Origin: Larkinella punicea
GTDB taxonomy: Bacteria > Bacteroidota > Bacteroidia > Cytophagales > Spirosomataceae
DNA length: 64,000 bases
NCBI RefSeq assembly: GCF_003334855.1
Contig: NZ_QOWE01000002.1
Coordinates: 364,150 to 428,149, forward strand
Reading direction: 5' to 3'
Below, piece by piece: positions 44,035 through 52,321 of the stretch (position 1 is the stretch's first letter; the number at the start of each line of letters is the position of its first letter). The notes below the pieces were generated by a model, which worked only from the letters and a program-made list of their open reading frames with translations, was not told the origin of the DNA and made no database searches. A program made the position numbers and the translations under genes.

Positions 44035-45030
44035 ATGGAAATACAGATACTGCCCGTGATCGAACCGCTCGATCCGGCAACGGATCCCGCCATCGAGAGC
44101 CGCACCAAAGCTTTTCTGAACGCCCTGAACAACGGTGGAGGCACGCCGATGGAACAACTCAGTCCGGCAGAAGCCCGGGCGGTGCTGGAATCGGCCCAAA
44201 CATCGGTCGAGGTTGATTTGTCCGGCGTTTATGTTTCGCAACAGACCATTTCGCAGGACGGTTTAAGCGTGGATCTGGACATCGTTCGCCCGGCGGGTGT
44301 TGCCGGTATGCTCCCCGTTTTCCTGTTTTTCCACGGCGGAGGCTGGGTGCTGGGCGACTTTCCGACCCACCAGCGGCTGGTGCGCGACTTGGTCGTCGAG
44401 TCGGGGGCCGTAGCGGTTTTTGTCAATTACAGCCGCTCGCCGGAAGCCCGGTTTCCCGTAGCACTCCATGAGTCGTATGCCGCTCTCCAGTGGGTGGCCG
44501 CAAACGGGGCGGAGCTAAACGTCGACGGTTCACGGCTGGCCATCATCGGCAACAGTGCCGGGGGCGACCTGACAGCCGCCGTCGCGCTGATGACCAAAGA
44601 CAAAAACGGCCCGAAAATCCGCTTGCAAGTGTTGCTGTGGCCCGTTACCAACGCCGATTTTGACACGGTTTCCTACCATCAATACGCGACCGGCCGGTTT
44701 CTGACCCGCAACATGATGATCTGGTTCTGGGACAGTTACGCCCCGAATCCGGAAGACCGCCGTTCGTATTATGCGGCCCCGCTGCAAGCGACCCTCGAAC
44801 AGTTGAAAGGATTACCGCCAACGCTGATGCAGGTGGCCGAAAACGACGTGCTGCGCGACGAAGGCGAAGCCTACGCCCGCAAGCTGGACGAAGCCGGGGT
44901 GCCGGTTACGCTGATTCGTTACCAGGGCATGATTCACGACTGGGGATTGCTCAATCCGCTGAGTCAGATGCCGGGTACGCGCTCGCTCATCACCCACGCA
45001 GCGGCTGAATTGAAGAAGTTTTTGGGCTAA
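44035..45030 (+). CDS. Alpha/beta hydrolase 3 (HSL/GDXG family)
   Basis: A 331-residue carboxylesterase of the hormone-sensitive lipase group. The oxyanion motif FFHGGGWVLGD is near 98-108 and the nucleophile motif GNSAGGD near 172-178, with Ser about 174. The catalytic Asp and His are probably in VAENDVLRDEGEAY near 263 and GMIHDWGL near 300. It is cytoplasmic. Only 30 bases separate it from hydrolase 2, so they share a message. Three unrelated subfamilies side by side suggest a small ester-degrading cassette. Confidence 0.88.
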   Translation: MEIQILPVIEPLDPATDPAIESRTKAFLNALNNGGGTPMEQLSPAEARAVLESAQTSVEVDLSGVYVSQQTISQDGLSVDLDIVRPAGVAGMLPVFLFFHGGGWVLGDFPTHQRLVRDLVVESGAVAVFVNYSRSPEARFPVALHESYAALQWVAANGAELNVDGSRLAIIGNSAGGDLTAAVALMTKDKNGPKIRLQVLLWPVTNADFDTVSYHQYATGRFLTRNMMIWFWDSYAPNPEDRRSYYAAPLQATLEQLKGLPPTLMQVAENDVLRDEGEAYARKLDEAGVPVTLIRYQGMIHDWGLLNPLSQMPGTRSLITHAAAELKKFLG

Positions 45031-45168
45031 CAACTGCCTTGTTGCCGCGTTGGCGACCCCGCATGGGTTCTGTACTGAAATTAAAAAGAGAAAAACCGTT
45101 GATTCAAAGCAGTTTACCGGCGTATTTTTAAGAAAGAGAAACCAAGTTCACACCGTCGACCTATTTCG

Positions 45169-45202
45169 TTGAAGCAACACTCTTCCTGAAGTGTTGCTTC
45201 AA
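45169..45202. terminator. Hairpin before the sensor kinase gene
   Basis: Perfect 13-base arms TTGAAGCAACACT and AGTGTTGCTTCAA with an 8-base loop, followed by TTTGTTGTT. It lies 138 bases after hydrolase 3 and 27 bases before the kinase ATG, so it may end the hydrolase message or regulate the kinase leader. Confidence 0.55.
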
Positions 45203-45229
45203 TTTGTTGTTCTAACTTCCTGCGTTCTG

Positions 45230-47533
45230 ATGAGACGATCCGTTTTTTTCTTTCTTTTCTGGGGATTATGGCTGCTTCGTGAGCCGGTTGCTCAGGCGCA
45301 GGCAAAAACCCATTCGATCGATAGCTTAATGATCCTGCTCCAGCAAAGCCGTCCCGACACCAACCGGGCCAATCTGCTGCTGGAACTGGCCCGGAGCTAC
45401 ATCCTCAAACCGGGCGAGCAAGCAAGCGATCTGGATACGGCCTTGCTGCTGGTGCGTCAGGGTTATTCGGTCAGCCGGTATTTGGCGTATGAAAAAGGGC
45501 AGGGTGTTGCGTATTTGATTGGCGCACAGGCATACCGGGAAAGCGGGAATACGCAGCAAGCCCGCCGGTTTGGTCAAACGGCCATCCATCGTTTTACCAA
45601 AAACCGCCATGTCGCCGAACTGGCGGCTGCCTATATGGAATTGGGCAACACCTATGGCAGTTCCGATGAAGAACTAAAGCAACGAATTAAATATTACGAA
45701 CAGGCACTTCCTTTATTTCAGCAGGTTGGCAATAAAGAGCGTGAGGCCATGACCTTACGGGAGCTGGCTGACTTTTACCATATCCTTTTAAATACAACCA
45801 AAGCAATTGAATTGTTAAAAAAATCACTGGCTATTTATAAACAAATCAACTATCCAAATTTGCAAGGTGTCTATGATTTATTAGGGGTATTGTATAACAC
45901 GACCGGCGATTTTAGAATGGCGACAAAGTATGGGTTATTAGCCTTAAAAACCGCTGAATTACAAAATGATACGACCCTTCAGTTATGCACCATTTATAAC
46001 CGGATTGGCATAAATTATGATGATGTGCATGATCACAAACAGGCCATTCATTACTTTCTACGCTCTCTCTCTATTGCCCGGCGGTACAATGACCTGTCAT
46101 CCATTGGCCTTGTGGGCGCCAACCTGGGTACATCGTACTATAAATCAGGCCAATATGAACACGCCATTGCTTTCCTGTCGAAACTGAAAAAAGAGTACAC
46201 CGCGCCTGATTTATATTTCGACATCAGAGTAAACAGTTTATTTCTCAAGATTTATCAAAGCAAGAACCAGTATAAACAGGCCCAGTACCATTACAATCAA
46301 TTGATTGACCAGGTTGCTCAATTTAAAAAGATGTATCCGGGCTATCTATCCATTATTCTCGTTTACCCGCCCCTGATTGATTTCCTGATCAACACGCACC
46401 AACTTGATCAGGTGCCCCCCCTTTTGAAGGAACATGTTGAAAATGCGGAGCAGATGGGAAATAAAAGTATTATCGCCACCAGCCATCTTATGCAGTTCCG
46501 ATTGGATTCCGCACAGGGTCATTACCTAACCGCTATCAATCATTTTAAAATCTATAAATCACTTCAGGATTCGCTGTACAGTGAGAATAAAAACAAGGAG
46601 ATTGCGCGGTTAAATGTAGAGTTTCAAACCGAAAAAATAGAGCAGCAAATTCACCTCAACCAAAAAAATATTCAACTTCTGACCAGTGCGAATCTGGCAC
46701 AGAAATCCCGCAATGAAGTCGAGCGCAACAGCATGGTTGGCGGGGCCGTTCTGCTCACACTGCTCCTGGGATTGACCTATAACCGCTACCGGCTGAAACA
46801 ACGCACCAACCAGCAACTCGAAACGAAACAGCGGCTGATCGACCAGAAAAACCAGTCGCTCCAGGAGGTGTTGAGTGACAAAGAACGGCTTTTGGAAGAA
46901 CGCGAATGGATGTTGCGGGAGATCCACCACCGGGTCAAGAACAATTTGCAGGTCATTTCCAGCATGCTCAACTCCCAGTTTGATTTCCTCAACGACCCGA
47001 CCGCTCTGGCCGCCATCCGCGAGAGTCAGAACCGCGTGCAGGTCATGGCCCTGATTCACCAGAAACTCTATCAATCCGACAATCTGGCCCAGATCAACAT
47101 GCGGGAATACATCCACGAAATCGTGGATTACCTCATCGAATCCTTCGACCGGTTCAACACCATTCACCCCCAGGTAGCGAGTGTCGATGTTCAATTCGAT
47201 GTAGCCCTGGCCACACCTTTGGGACTGATTATCAACGAAGCCGTCACGAATTCGCTCAAATATGCTTTTCCCCAAAACCGTCCCGGCACCATTATCGTCA
47301 CCCTGACGGCTGTTGAAGAGCAAACCTACCGACTGATTATCAGCGATGATGGCGTGGGATTGCCCGCCGGGTTTGATGTCGCCCGCAGCAACTCACTGGG
47401 CCTGACGATGATCCGCGGGTTGAGTAAACAGATCAAGGGGAAATTGGCGATTACCCAGGAAAACGGGGTGGAAATCAACCTGGTATTCAGCGTGGCTAAA
47501 AAACCGGTGCGGGCGGTTTTGCAGACGAGCTAA
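45230..47533 (+). CDS. TPR sensor histidine kinase (HisKA_2/HWE type)
   Basis: A 767-residue membrane kinase. A signal peptide (MRRSVFFFLFWGLWLLR) precedes about eight TPR-like helical repeats (about 40-480), which face the periplasm. One membrane helix (VGGAVLLTLLLGLTY, about 502-518) leads to a coiled coil and the DHp motif EIHHRVKNNLQVISSM, with phospho-His near 565. The ATPase domain shows INEAVTNSLKYAF and DDGVGLPAGFD. I use the ATG at 45230. It has no receiver domain; the REC-GAF-sigma54 regulator that converges on it with a 4-base gap is a natural partner. The TPR part is AT-richer than the kinase part. Confidence 0.9.
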   Translation: MRRSVFFFLFWGLWLLREPVAQAQAKTHSIDSLMILLQQSRPDTNRANLLLELARSYILKPGEQASDLDTALLLVRQGYSVSRYLAYEKGQGVAYLIGAQAYRESGNTQQARRFGQTAIHRFTKNRHVAELAAAYMELGNTYGSSDEELKQRIKYYEQALPLFQQVGNKEREAMTLRELADFYHILLNTTKAIELLKKSLAIYKQINYPNLQGVYDLLGVLYNTTGDFRMATKYGLLALKTAELQNDTTLQLCTIYNRIGINYDDVHDHKQAIHYFLRSLSIARRYNDLSSIGLVGANLGTSYYKSGQYEHAIAFLSKLKKEYTAPDLYFDIRVNSLFLKIYQSKNQYKQAQYHYNQLIDQVAQFKKMYPGYLSIILVYPPLIDFLINTHQLDQVPPLLKEHVENAEQMGNKSIIATSHLMQFRLDSAQGHYLTAINHFKIYKSLQDSLYSENKNKEIARLNVEFQTEKIEQQIHLNQKNIQLLTSANLAQKSRNEVERNSMVGGAVLLTLLLGLTYNRYRLKQRTNQQLETKQRLIDQKNQSLQEVLSDKERLLEEREWMLREIHHRVKNNLQVISSMLNSQFDFLNDPTALAAIRESQNRVQVMALIHQKLYQSDNLAQINMREYIHEIVDYLIESFDRFNTIHPQVASVDVQFDVALATPLGLIINEAVTNSLKYAFPQNRPGTIIVTLTAVEEQTYRLIISDDGVGLPAGFDVARSNSLGLTMIRGLSKQIKGKLAITQENGVEINLVFSVAKKPVRAVLQTS

Positions 47534-47537
47534 TGGA

Positions 47538-50024
47538 TTAAACGGGCCGAACGGTGATGTTCAGCTTTTTCATGCGCGCTTCCAGCGTCGTCGGTTTGAT
47601 GTTCAGGAGTTCGGCGGCCCCACCTTCGCCCCGGATGCGGTTACCGGATTTTGCCAGAGCCGCCAGAATCGCCGTTCGCATCGTGGTTTGCAAAGGTTCT
47701 ACTTCCGCAGAGGACGGTGAAACAACCGACGGAACCGCCAAACCCGTCAGCAGCGGCTCGGCGAGTTCCAGCGTGGTGGTGCGCGACAGAATGGCCGCCC
47801 GCTCCAGCACATGTTCCAGTTCCCGAATGTTGCCCGGCCAGGCATAGTGCCTCATCTGCTGCAGCGACGAATTGGCAATCCCGGTCAGCGGTTTTCCCAG
47901 TTTTTTGCCGATTTTCTGTAGGAAATACGTCGTCAGGGGCAGCAAATCCTCCAATCGCTCGCGCAGGGGCGGCAATCGGATTGGAAAGACATTCAGTCGG
48001 TAATACAAATCCGAGCGAAACCGGCCTGCCGTCACTTCCTGCTGCAGGTTTCGATTCGTAGCCGCAATGATCCGGACATCCACCCGGATCGGCCCCTTTC
48101 CGCCCAGCCGTTCAATCTCTTTTTCCTGAATCACCCGCAGCAGTTTGGCCTGCAACTCCAGGGGAAGCTCCCCAATTTCGTCCAGAAAAATAGTGCTTCC
48201 GTTTGCCAGTTCAAACTTGCCAATCCGCTTTTCGGTGGCCCCCGTGTAGCTCCCCCGTTCGTGGCCAAAAAGTTCGGATTCAATGAGTTGGGGGGGTAGT
48301 GCCGCGCAGTTGACTTTCACGACCGACCGGTTTTTGCGGTTCGACTGGTTGTGTACCGCCCGGGCAATCAGCTCTTTTCCCGTACCGGTTTCGCCCGTAA
48401 TCAGCACGGTAGAATCCGTTTTAGCGACCTGCCCTACACTTTCAAACACGGTTTTCAGGGCCAAACTGGTTCCAATAATCTCCTCGAAATTATGTCCGGT
48501 TTTAATCTCCTCCCTCAAATACGTCTTCTCCTGTTCCAGTTGCTCGCTCAAGTCTTTGATTCGCTCGTAGGCTACCAGATTTTCCAGTGCCAGCGCGATC
48601 TGACTGCCAATTTCCTGCAAAACCAGCACGTCTTTGCGGGTAAACGCATAGGCGGCTTTGCTGCCCAGCAACAGCGATGCCATCGGCTGGCCCTGGCTGA
48701 TGATCGGGATATAGAGAAACGATTTCCAGTCGGCTCCTTTGCCATACACGGCCTCGGCCAGTCTCCGCTGCTTTTCTGTCTCCGGCGATTGTTGGTCCGC
48801 AGGTTCCGTAAACCAGGGCGTCATTCCGGTCAGAGCCGCCACGGCGTCCTGGGCGGGCAGCAGGGTGAACGAACCGTCGACTTTCTGTACCACGGTTGTC
48901 GTGGCAGATGATGCCGCCGTGGATTCAATCCGAAAGATCGCCAACCCGTCGATGGGCAGGAGGTTGTTGAGCGCTTTTGCTACCAGCGGAACGATCTCTG
49001 CCCGGTCTTTGCCATTCCGAAAAGCCGTAACGATGGCCAGTTCCGTCGCTTTGGTCTGCCGGTGGGCTTCGATTTCCTCGTAGGCCAGCAGGTTGTTCAG
49101 GGCCAGCGCAATCTGGGGAATAATCAAACTAATCGATTCGTACTCTTTCCGGGAAAAACCGTCGGCAAGCGTGCTGGACAACAGGATGGTGGTAGACGAT
49201 TCCCGCTTCAATTGAATCGGAAAAACCGCCAGCGAACGAACGCCAAAACGATCCCGGCAGGAACGAATGGTCGGGTACCGTTCACACAGTTGATCAAAGG
49301 CGGTTTCGGTGAAAATACCGCCCTGTTCATCCGGCTGGCCCAATGATTCCCGTTCCAGTTCGTCGATCTTTTCGTCGCGCCGTTCACTTTGCACCAACGA
49401 AGTGAACGCAATGCGCTCGAAGATTCCGGGAGCAACCTTTTGCAGCATCAGCCAGTAACTGGCGGTTTCGTCGGACAAACCGATGCGGAGTGTAAAGAAG
49501 GAAAAGGGAACAATTTGATCGATTTGATCGGCAATAGCCAGACAAAGCTGGCTGCGGTCCTGAATGGTTACAATGGCATTATTCACAGCCATTTGCAGCG
49601 CCTGTTGCTGCCTCAACCGGGCTTCTTCGCTATGTGCGTGCCGGTACCGGGCGATTTCCAGTGTGGACAGAACGTCTTTTTCGCGAAACGGCTTGTTCAA
49701 AAACCCGAACGGGTGTGTTTCTTTAGCCAATTCCAGCACACGGCTCGTCAGGTTGGCTGACAGGTAAACGAAGGGCGTATTTTTTTCACGCAGCCAGTGC
49801 GCCAAATCGATGCCGGTCTGATCGCCATCCAGAAAAATGTCCAGTAAGACAATATCCGGTCGCTGCTTTTCGACCATTGTGATCGCTTCCGGAACCGATC
49901 CGGCCAACCCGATAACCCGGTAGCCGGCCTTTTCCAGGATGCGCCGAAGGTCGTTGGCAATCATAAATTCGTCCTCGACAATGAGCAAGGTAGGCGACGG
50001 GACCAATTCGTTCGGAGACAGCAT
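47538..50024 (-). CDS. REC-GAF-GAF sigma-54-dependent activator (NtrC family)
   Basis: An 828-residue response regulator. The receiver domain (13-130) has phospho-acceptor D62 in VLLDIFLDG. Two GAF-type sensory regions follow (about 150-330 and 345-500). The AAA+ domain has Walker A GETGTGKE near 541, the sigma54-contacting loop as GSYTGA near 590 (usual form GAFTGA), and Walker B TIFLDEIGEL near 605. The tail (about 785-828, AELLNIKPTTLEARMKKL) is a Fis-like helix-turn-helix. It opens DNA at sigma-54 promoters. I use the ATG at 50024. The upstream region carries two dyads (50110-50144). Confidence 0.92.
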   Translation of the reverse strand: MLSPNELVPSPTLLIVEDEFMIANDLRRILEKAGYRVIGLAGSVPEAITMVEKQRPDIVLLDIFLDGDQTGIDLAHWLREKNTPFVYLSANLTSRVLELAKETHPFGFLNKPFREKDVLSTLEIARYRHAHSEEARLRQQQALQMAVNNAIVTIQDRSQLCLAIADQIDQIVPFSFFTLRIGLSDETASYWLMLQKVAPGIFERIAFTSLVQSERRDEKIDELERESLGQPDEQGGIFTETAFDQLCERYPTIRSCRDRFGVRSLAVFPIQLKRESSTTILLSSTLADGFSRKEYESISLIIPQIALALNNLLAYEEIEAHRQTKATELAIVTAFRNGKDRAEIVPLVAKALNNLLPIDGLAIFRIESTAASSATTTVVQKVDGSFTLLPAQDAVAALTGMTPWFTEPADQQSPETEKQRRLAEAVYGKGADWKSFLYIPIISQGQPMASLLLGSKAAYAFTRKDVLVLQEIGSQIALALENLVAYERIKDLSEQLEQEKTYLREEIKTGHNFEEIIGTSLALKTVFESVGQVAKTDSTVLITGETGTGKELIARAVHNQSNRKNRSVVKVNCAALPPQLIESELFGHERGSYTGATEKRIGKFELANGSTIFLDEIGELPLELQAKLLRVIQEKEIERLGGKGPIRVDVRIIAATNRNLQQEVTAGRFRSDLYYRLNVFPIRLPPLRERLEDLLPLTTYFLQKIGKKLGKPLTGIANSSLQQMRHYAWPGNIRELEHVLERAAILSRTTTLELAEPLLTGLAVPSVVSPSSAEVEPLQTTMRTAILAALAKSGNRIRGEGGAAELLNIKPTTLEARMKKLNITVRPV

Positions 50025-50064
50025 TTTTTCTGGATTTTGGATTCGGTTTCCGGTACGGTGAACC

Positions 50065-50072
50065 CAAAGATA
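50065..50072 (-). promoter_or_regulatory. -7 box for the sigma-54 activator gene
   Basis: TATCTTTG on the minus strand exactly fits TAnnTTTG, 40 bases before the ATG at 50024; no TTG lies at the ideal spacing, as if activation is needed. Confidence 0.45.
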
Positions 50073-50109
50073 CGAACAAGAATACAGGGGCGTAGCCTCC
50101 AAAATCCAA

Positions 50110-50144
50110 CTCCACTATAATGGAGGCACTCCAATATGTTGGAG
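50110..50144. promoter_or_regulatory. Tandem dyads CTCCA-N6-TGGAG, probable operator
   Basis: Two palindromes of the same form, CTCCA-CTATAA-TGGAG (50110-50125) and CTCCA-ATATGT-TGGAG (50129-50144), have centres 19 bases apart. A half-site (CTCCA) also occurs near 50097-50101. They lie about 40-75 bases upstream of the -7 box of the activator gene and in the divergent space with the AraC gene. Confidence 0.5.
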
Positions 50145-50307
50145 GACATTACCAGCCACAGACAGGCTTAAACTAATCTATAAATAATTGAAAATCAAAG
50201 TATTAAATATCGCCTACGGTTTACTTTCATTCGTAAAGGAGGGATGGCATTTCATTGGTATACAGAGTCTTTGAATTGATTCCGAACAACCTGAAACGCT
50301 CTTCTGT

Positions 50308-51156
50308 ATGAAACGCTACCTCCAACAAGAACCGCTGATCGTTCAGCAAGTCGAAACCAGTCAATGGCTTTTGCCGGTTCATACGCACGACTTCTATGAA
50401 CTCATTCTGATCGGCAAGGGCAGTGGGTACCACATCATCAATGACAACCGCTTCCCCTATACGGCGGGCGACGTATATTTTCTCGGCCCTTCAGACCATC
50501 ACTCCTTCAGCGTGGTTGAAAAAACCCAGTTCTGTTTTCTCACGTTCACCGATGCGTACCTGAGTGGTTTGGTCAACGTTAAAAATACCGTCTGGAAGCG
50601 AATCAAGACCTATAGCCTGCACACCACGCAGGGTTTTACGGGGAGTCTGGTTAATAATGTGACGGATCAACAACACCTGAATGCCCTGTTGTCTATTCTG
50701 CTGAGCGAACAAAAAAGCCCCCGCCAGCTCTCTTCGCCGATCGTCGATGCCCTGATGAGCGTTATGCTGAGTCTGGTTGAGCGCCAGATTTCGCAACAGC
50801 AACTCAAATCGATCCAAACGCTAACGCCATCTGCCGACTTGGTCCCTAGCATTATTGCCTACATCTGTCAGCACATCATGCAACCCGAATCCCTGCGCAT
50901 CGAGCAGTTGGCCGATGTTTTCCATTATTCGCCCGGCCATCTGAGTGCGCTGTTCAAGCAACAGGTCGGCGAATCGTTGCAGCACTACATCATCCAGTAC
51001 AAACTGAAACTGGTTGAAAAGCGGCTGCGGCTGAGTACGCTGACGGTTTCGCAAATCGCCGATGAATTTGGGTTTACCGACATCTGCCACCTGAATAAAC
51101 TCTTCAAACGGTATTACCAGCATACGCCGATGGTGTATCGAAGGGTGCGGGTGTGA
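50308..51156 (+). CDS. AraC-family transcriptional regulator
   Basis: A 282-residue regulator. The N-terminal half is a cupin-type sensing domain (WLLPVHTHDFYELILIG, YTAGDVYFLGPSDHHSF), typical of sugar or small-molecule sensing. The C-terminal 100 residues hold the two helix-turn-helix units (SLRIEQLADVFHYSPGHLSALFKQQ and LTVSQIADEFGFTDICHLNKLFKRYY). It is divergent from the sigma-54 activator and its stop codon lies in the arm of a repeat. Target genes are unknown; the hydrolases and fucose gene nearby are candidates only by position. Confidence 0.92.
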   Translation: MKRYLQQEPLIVQQVETSQWLLPVHTHDFYELILIGKGSGYHIINDNRFPYTAGDVYFLGPSDHHSFSVVEKTQFCFLTFTDAYLSGLVNVKNTVWKRIKTYSLHTTQGFTGSLVNNVTDQQHLNALLSILLSEQKSPRQLSSPIVDALMSVMLSLVERQISQQQLKSIQTLTPSADLVPSIIAYICQHIMQPESLRIEQLADVFHYSPGHLSALFKQQVGESLQHYIIQYKLKLVEKRLRLSTLTVSQIADEFGFTDICHLNKLFKRYYQHTPMVYRRVRV

Positions 51157-51268
51157 TTTGAATTGTTTCGCGGAGTTGAGCGGAGAAAAAGAGAGTTAAG
51201 CGGAGCTATTTATTTTCTCTGCTTAACTCCTTTTTCTCCGCTCAACTCCGCGAAACAACTCAAATCAC
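51153..51268. repeat. GCGGAGTTRAGCGGAG inverted repeat, copy 3
   Basis: The longest copy. Arms of about 56 bases run from GTGATTTG (51153) inward through GTTTCGCGGAGTTGAGCG, and the right arm ends CAAATCAC (51268), with few mismatches. The TGA stop of the AraC gene (51154-51156) and of the GDP-fucose synthase gene (51267-51265, minus) both lie in the outermost bases. Confidence 0.85.
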
Positions 51269-52206
51269 TCTACATACAACTCCACATTCGCCAGGAAATC
51301 CTGGTACGTCCGTTCCACACCGTCTTTCAGTTCCGTCGTGTGTTTCCAGCCCATGTCGTGGAGCCGCGAGACGTCCATCAGTTTGCGGGGAGTGCCATCG
51401 GGTTTGTCGGTATTCCAGCGGACTTCGCCTTCGTAGCCCACCACCTGCTGCACCTGCTCCACCAGTTCGCGAATCATGACGTCTTCGCCGGTGCCGATGT
51501 TGACAAACAGCTCCTCGTCGTAGTTCTGCATCAGGAAAAAACAGGCGTCGGCCAGGTCATCGGCGTGCAGGAACTCCCGGCGGGGCGTCCCCGTCCCCCA
51601 CACTTCTACGAACGGCTGGTCGTTGACTTTGGCTTCGTGAAATTTGCGAATCAAAGCGGGTAAGACGTGCGAGCCCTGCAAATCGTAATTGTCGTTTGGC
51701 CCGTAGAGATTGGTTGGCATGGCTGAAATGAAATTGCAACCGTACTGGCTGCGGTAGGCTTCACACAGTTTTATGCCGGTTATTTTGGCGATGGCGTAGG
51801 GCTCATTGGTCGGTTCCAGAAAACCGCTCAGCAAATATTCCTCTTTCAACGGCTGGGGAGCCAGTTTCGGATAAATGCAGGAGGAGCCCAGAAACAGCAG
51901 TTTCTTGACGCCAGCCACGTAGGCATGGTGAATGATGTTGGCTTCAATCAGCAGGTTATCATACAGAAATTCGGCCCGGTAAGTGTTATTGGCGACAATA
52001 CCGCCCACTTTTGCCGCAGCCAGCACCACGTAATCCGGCTTTTCGGTTTGAAAAAAATCTTCGACGGCGGCCTGGTTGCGCAGATCCAGTTCCGACGAGG
52101 TGCGAACCAGCAGATTTTCAAATCCTTCCGCCTGTAATTTCCGGACGATGGCCGATCCAACCATTCCCCGGTGACCAGCTACGTATATTTTAGCGTCTTT
52201 TTCCAC
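51265..52206 (-). CDS. fcl: GDP-L-fucose synthase
   Basis: A 313-residue short-chain epimerase/reductase that makes GDP-L-fucose from GDP-4-keto-6-deoxymannose with NADPH. The NADP site [12 protein letters not shown] is at 9-20, a Ser-containing LGSSCIYP near 106, and the catalytic Tyr-x3-Lys in YAIAK near 137. The start is a GTG at 52206; no ATG precedes the Rossmann motif. The dehydratase gene (gmd) is not nearby. The last codons and stop lie in the arm of the repeat at 51153-51268. Confidence 0.93.
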   Translation of the reverse strand: MEKDAKIYVAGHRGMVGSAIVRKLQAEGFENLLVRTSSELDLRNQAAVEDFFQTEKPDYVVLAAAKVGGIVANNTYRAEFLYDNLLIEANIIHHAYVAGVKKLLFLGSSCIYPKLAPQPLKEEYLLSGFLEPTNEPYAIAKITGIKLCEAYRSQYGCNFISAMPTNLYGPNDNYDLQGSHVLPALIRKFHEAKVNDQPFVEVWGTGTPRREFLHADDLADACFFLMQNYDEELFVNIGTGEDVMIRELVEQVQQVVGYEGEVRWNTDKPDGTPRKLMDVSRLHDMGWKHTTELKDGVERTYQDFLANVELYVE

Positions 52207-52321
52207 AATTCAGTATTTTAGTACTAAAGTTAGGCACGGTTTCTGACAAAATAAAACCACATCAAAAACGTTGCATTGATAAGGTTAAACCGGCCAAGCC
52301 GCTGAGACTGATTTACGCTGC

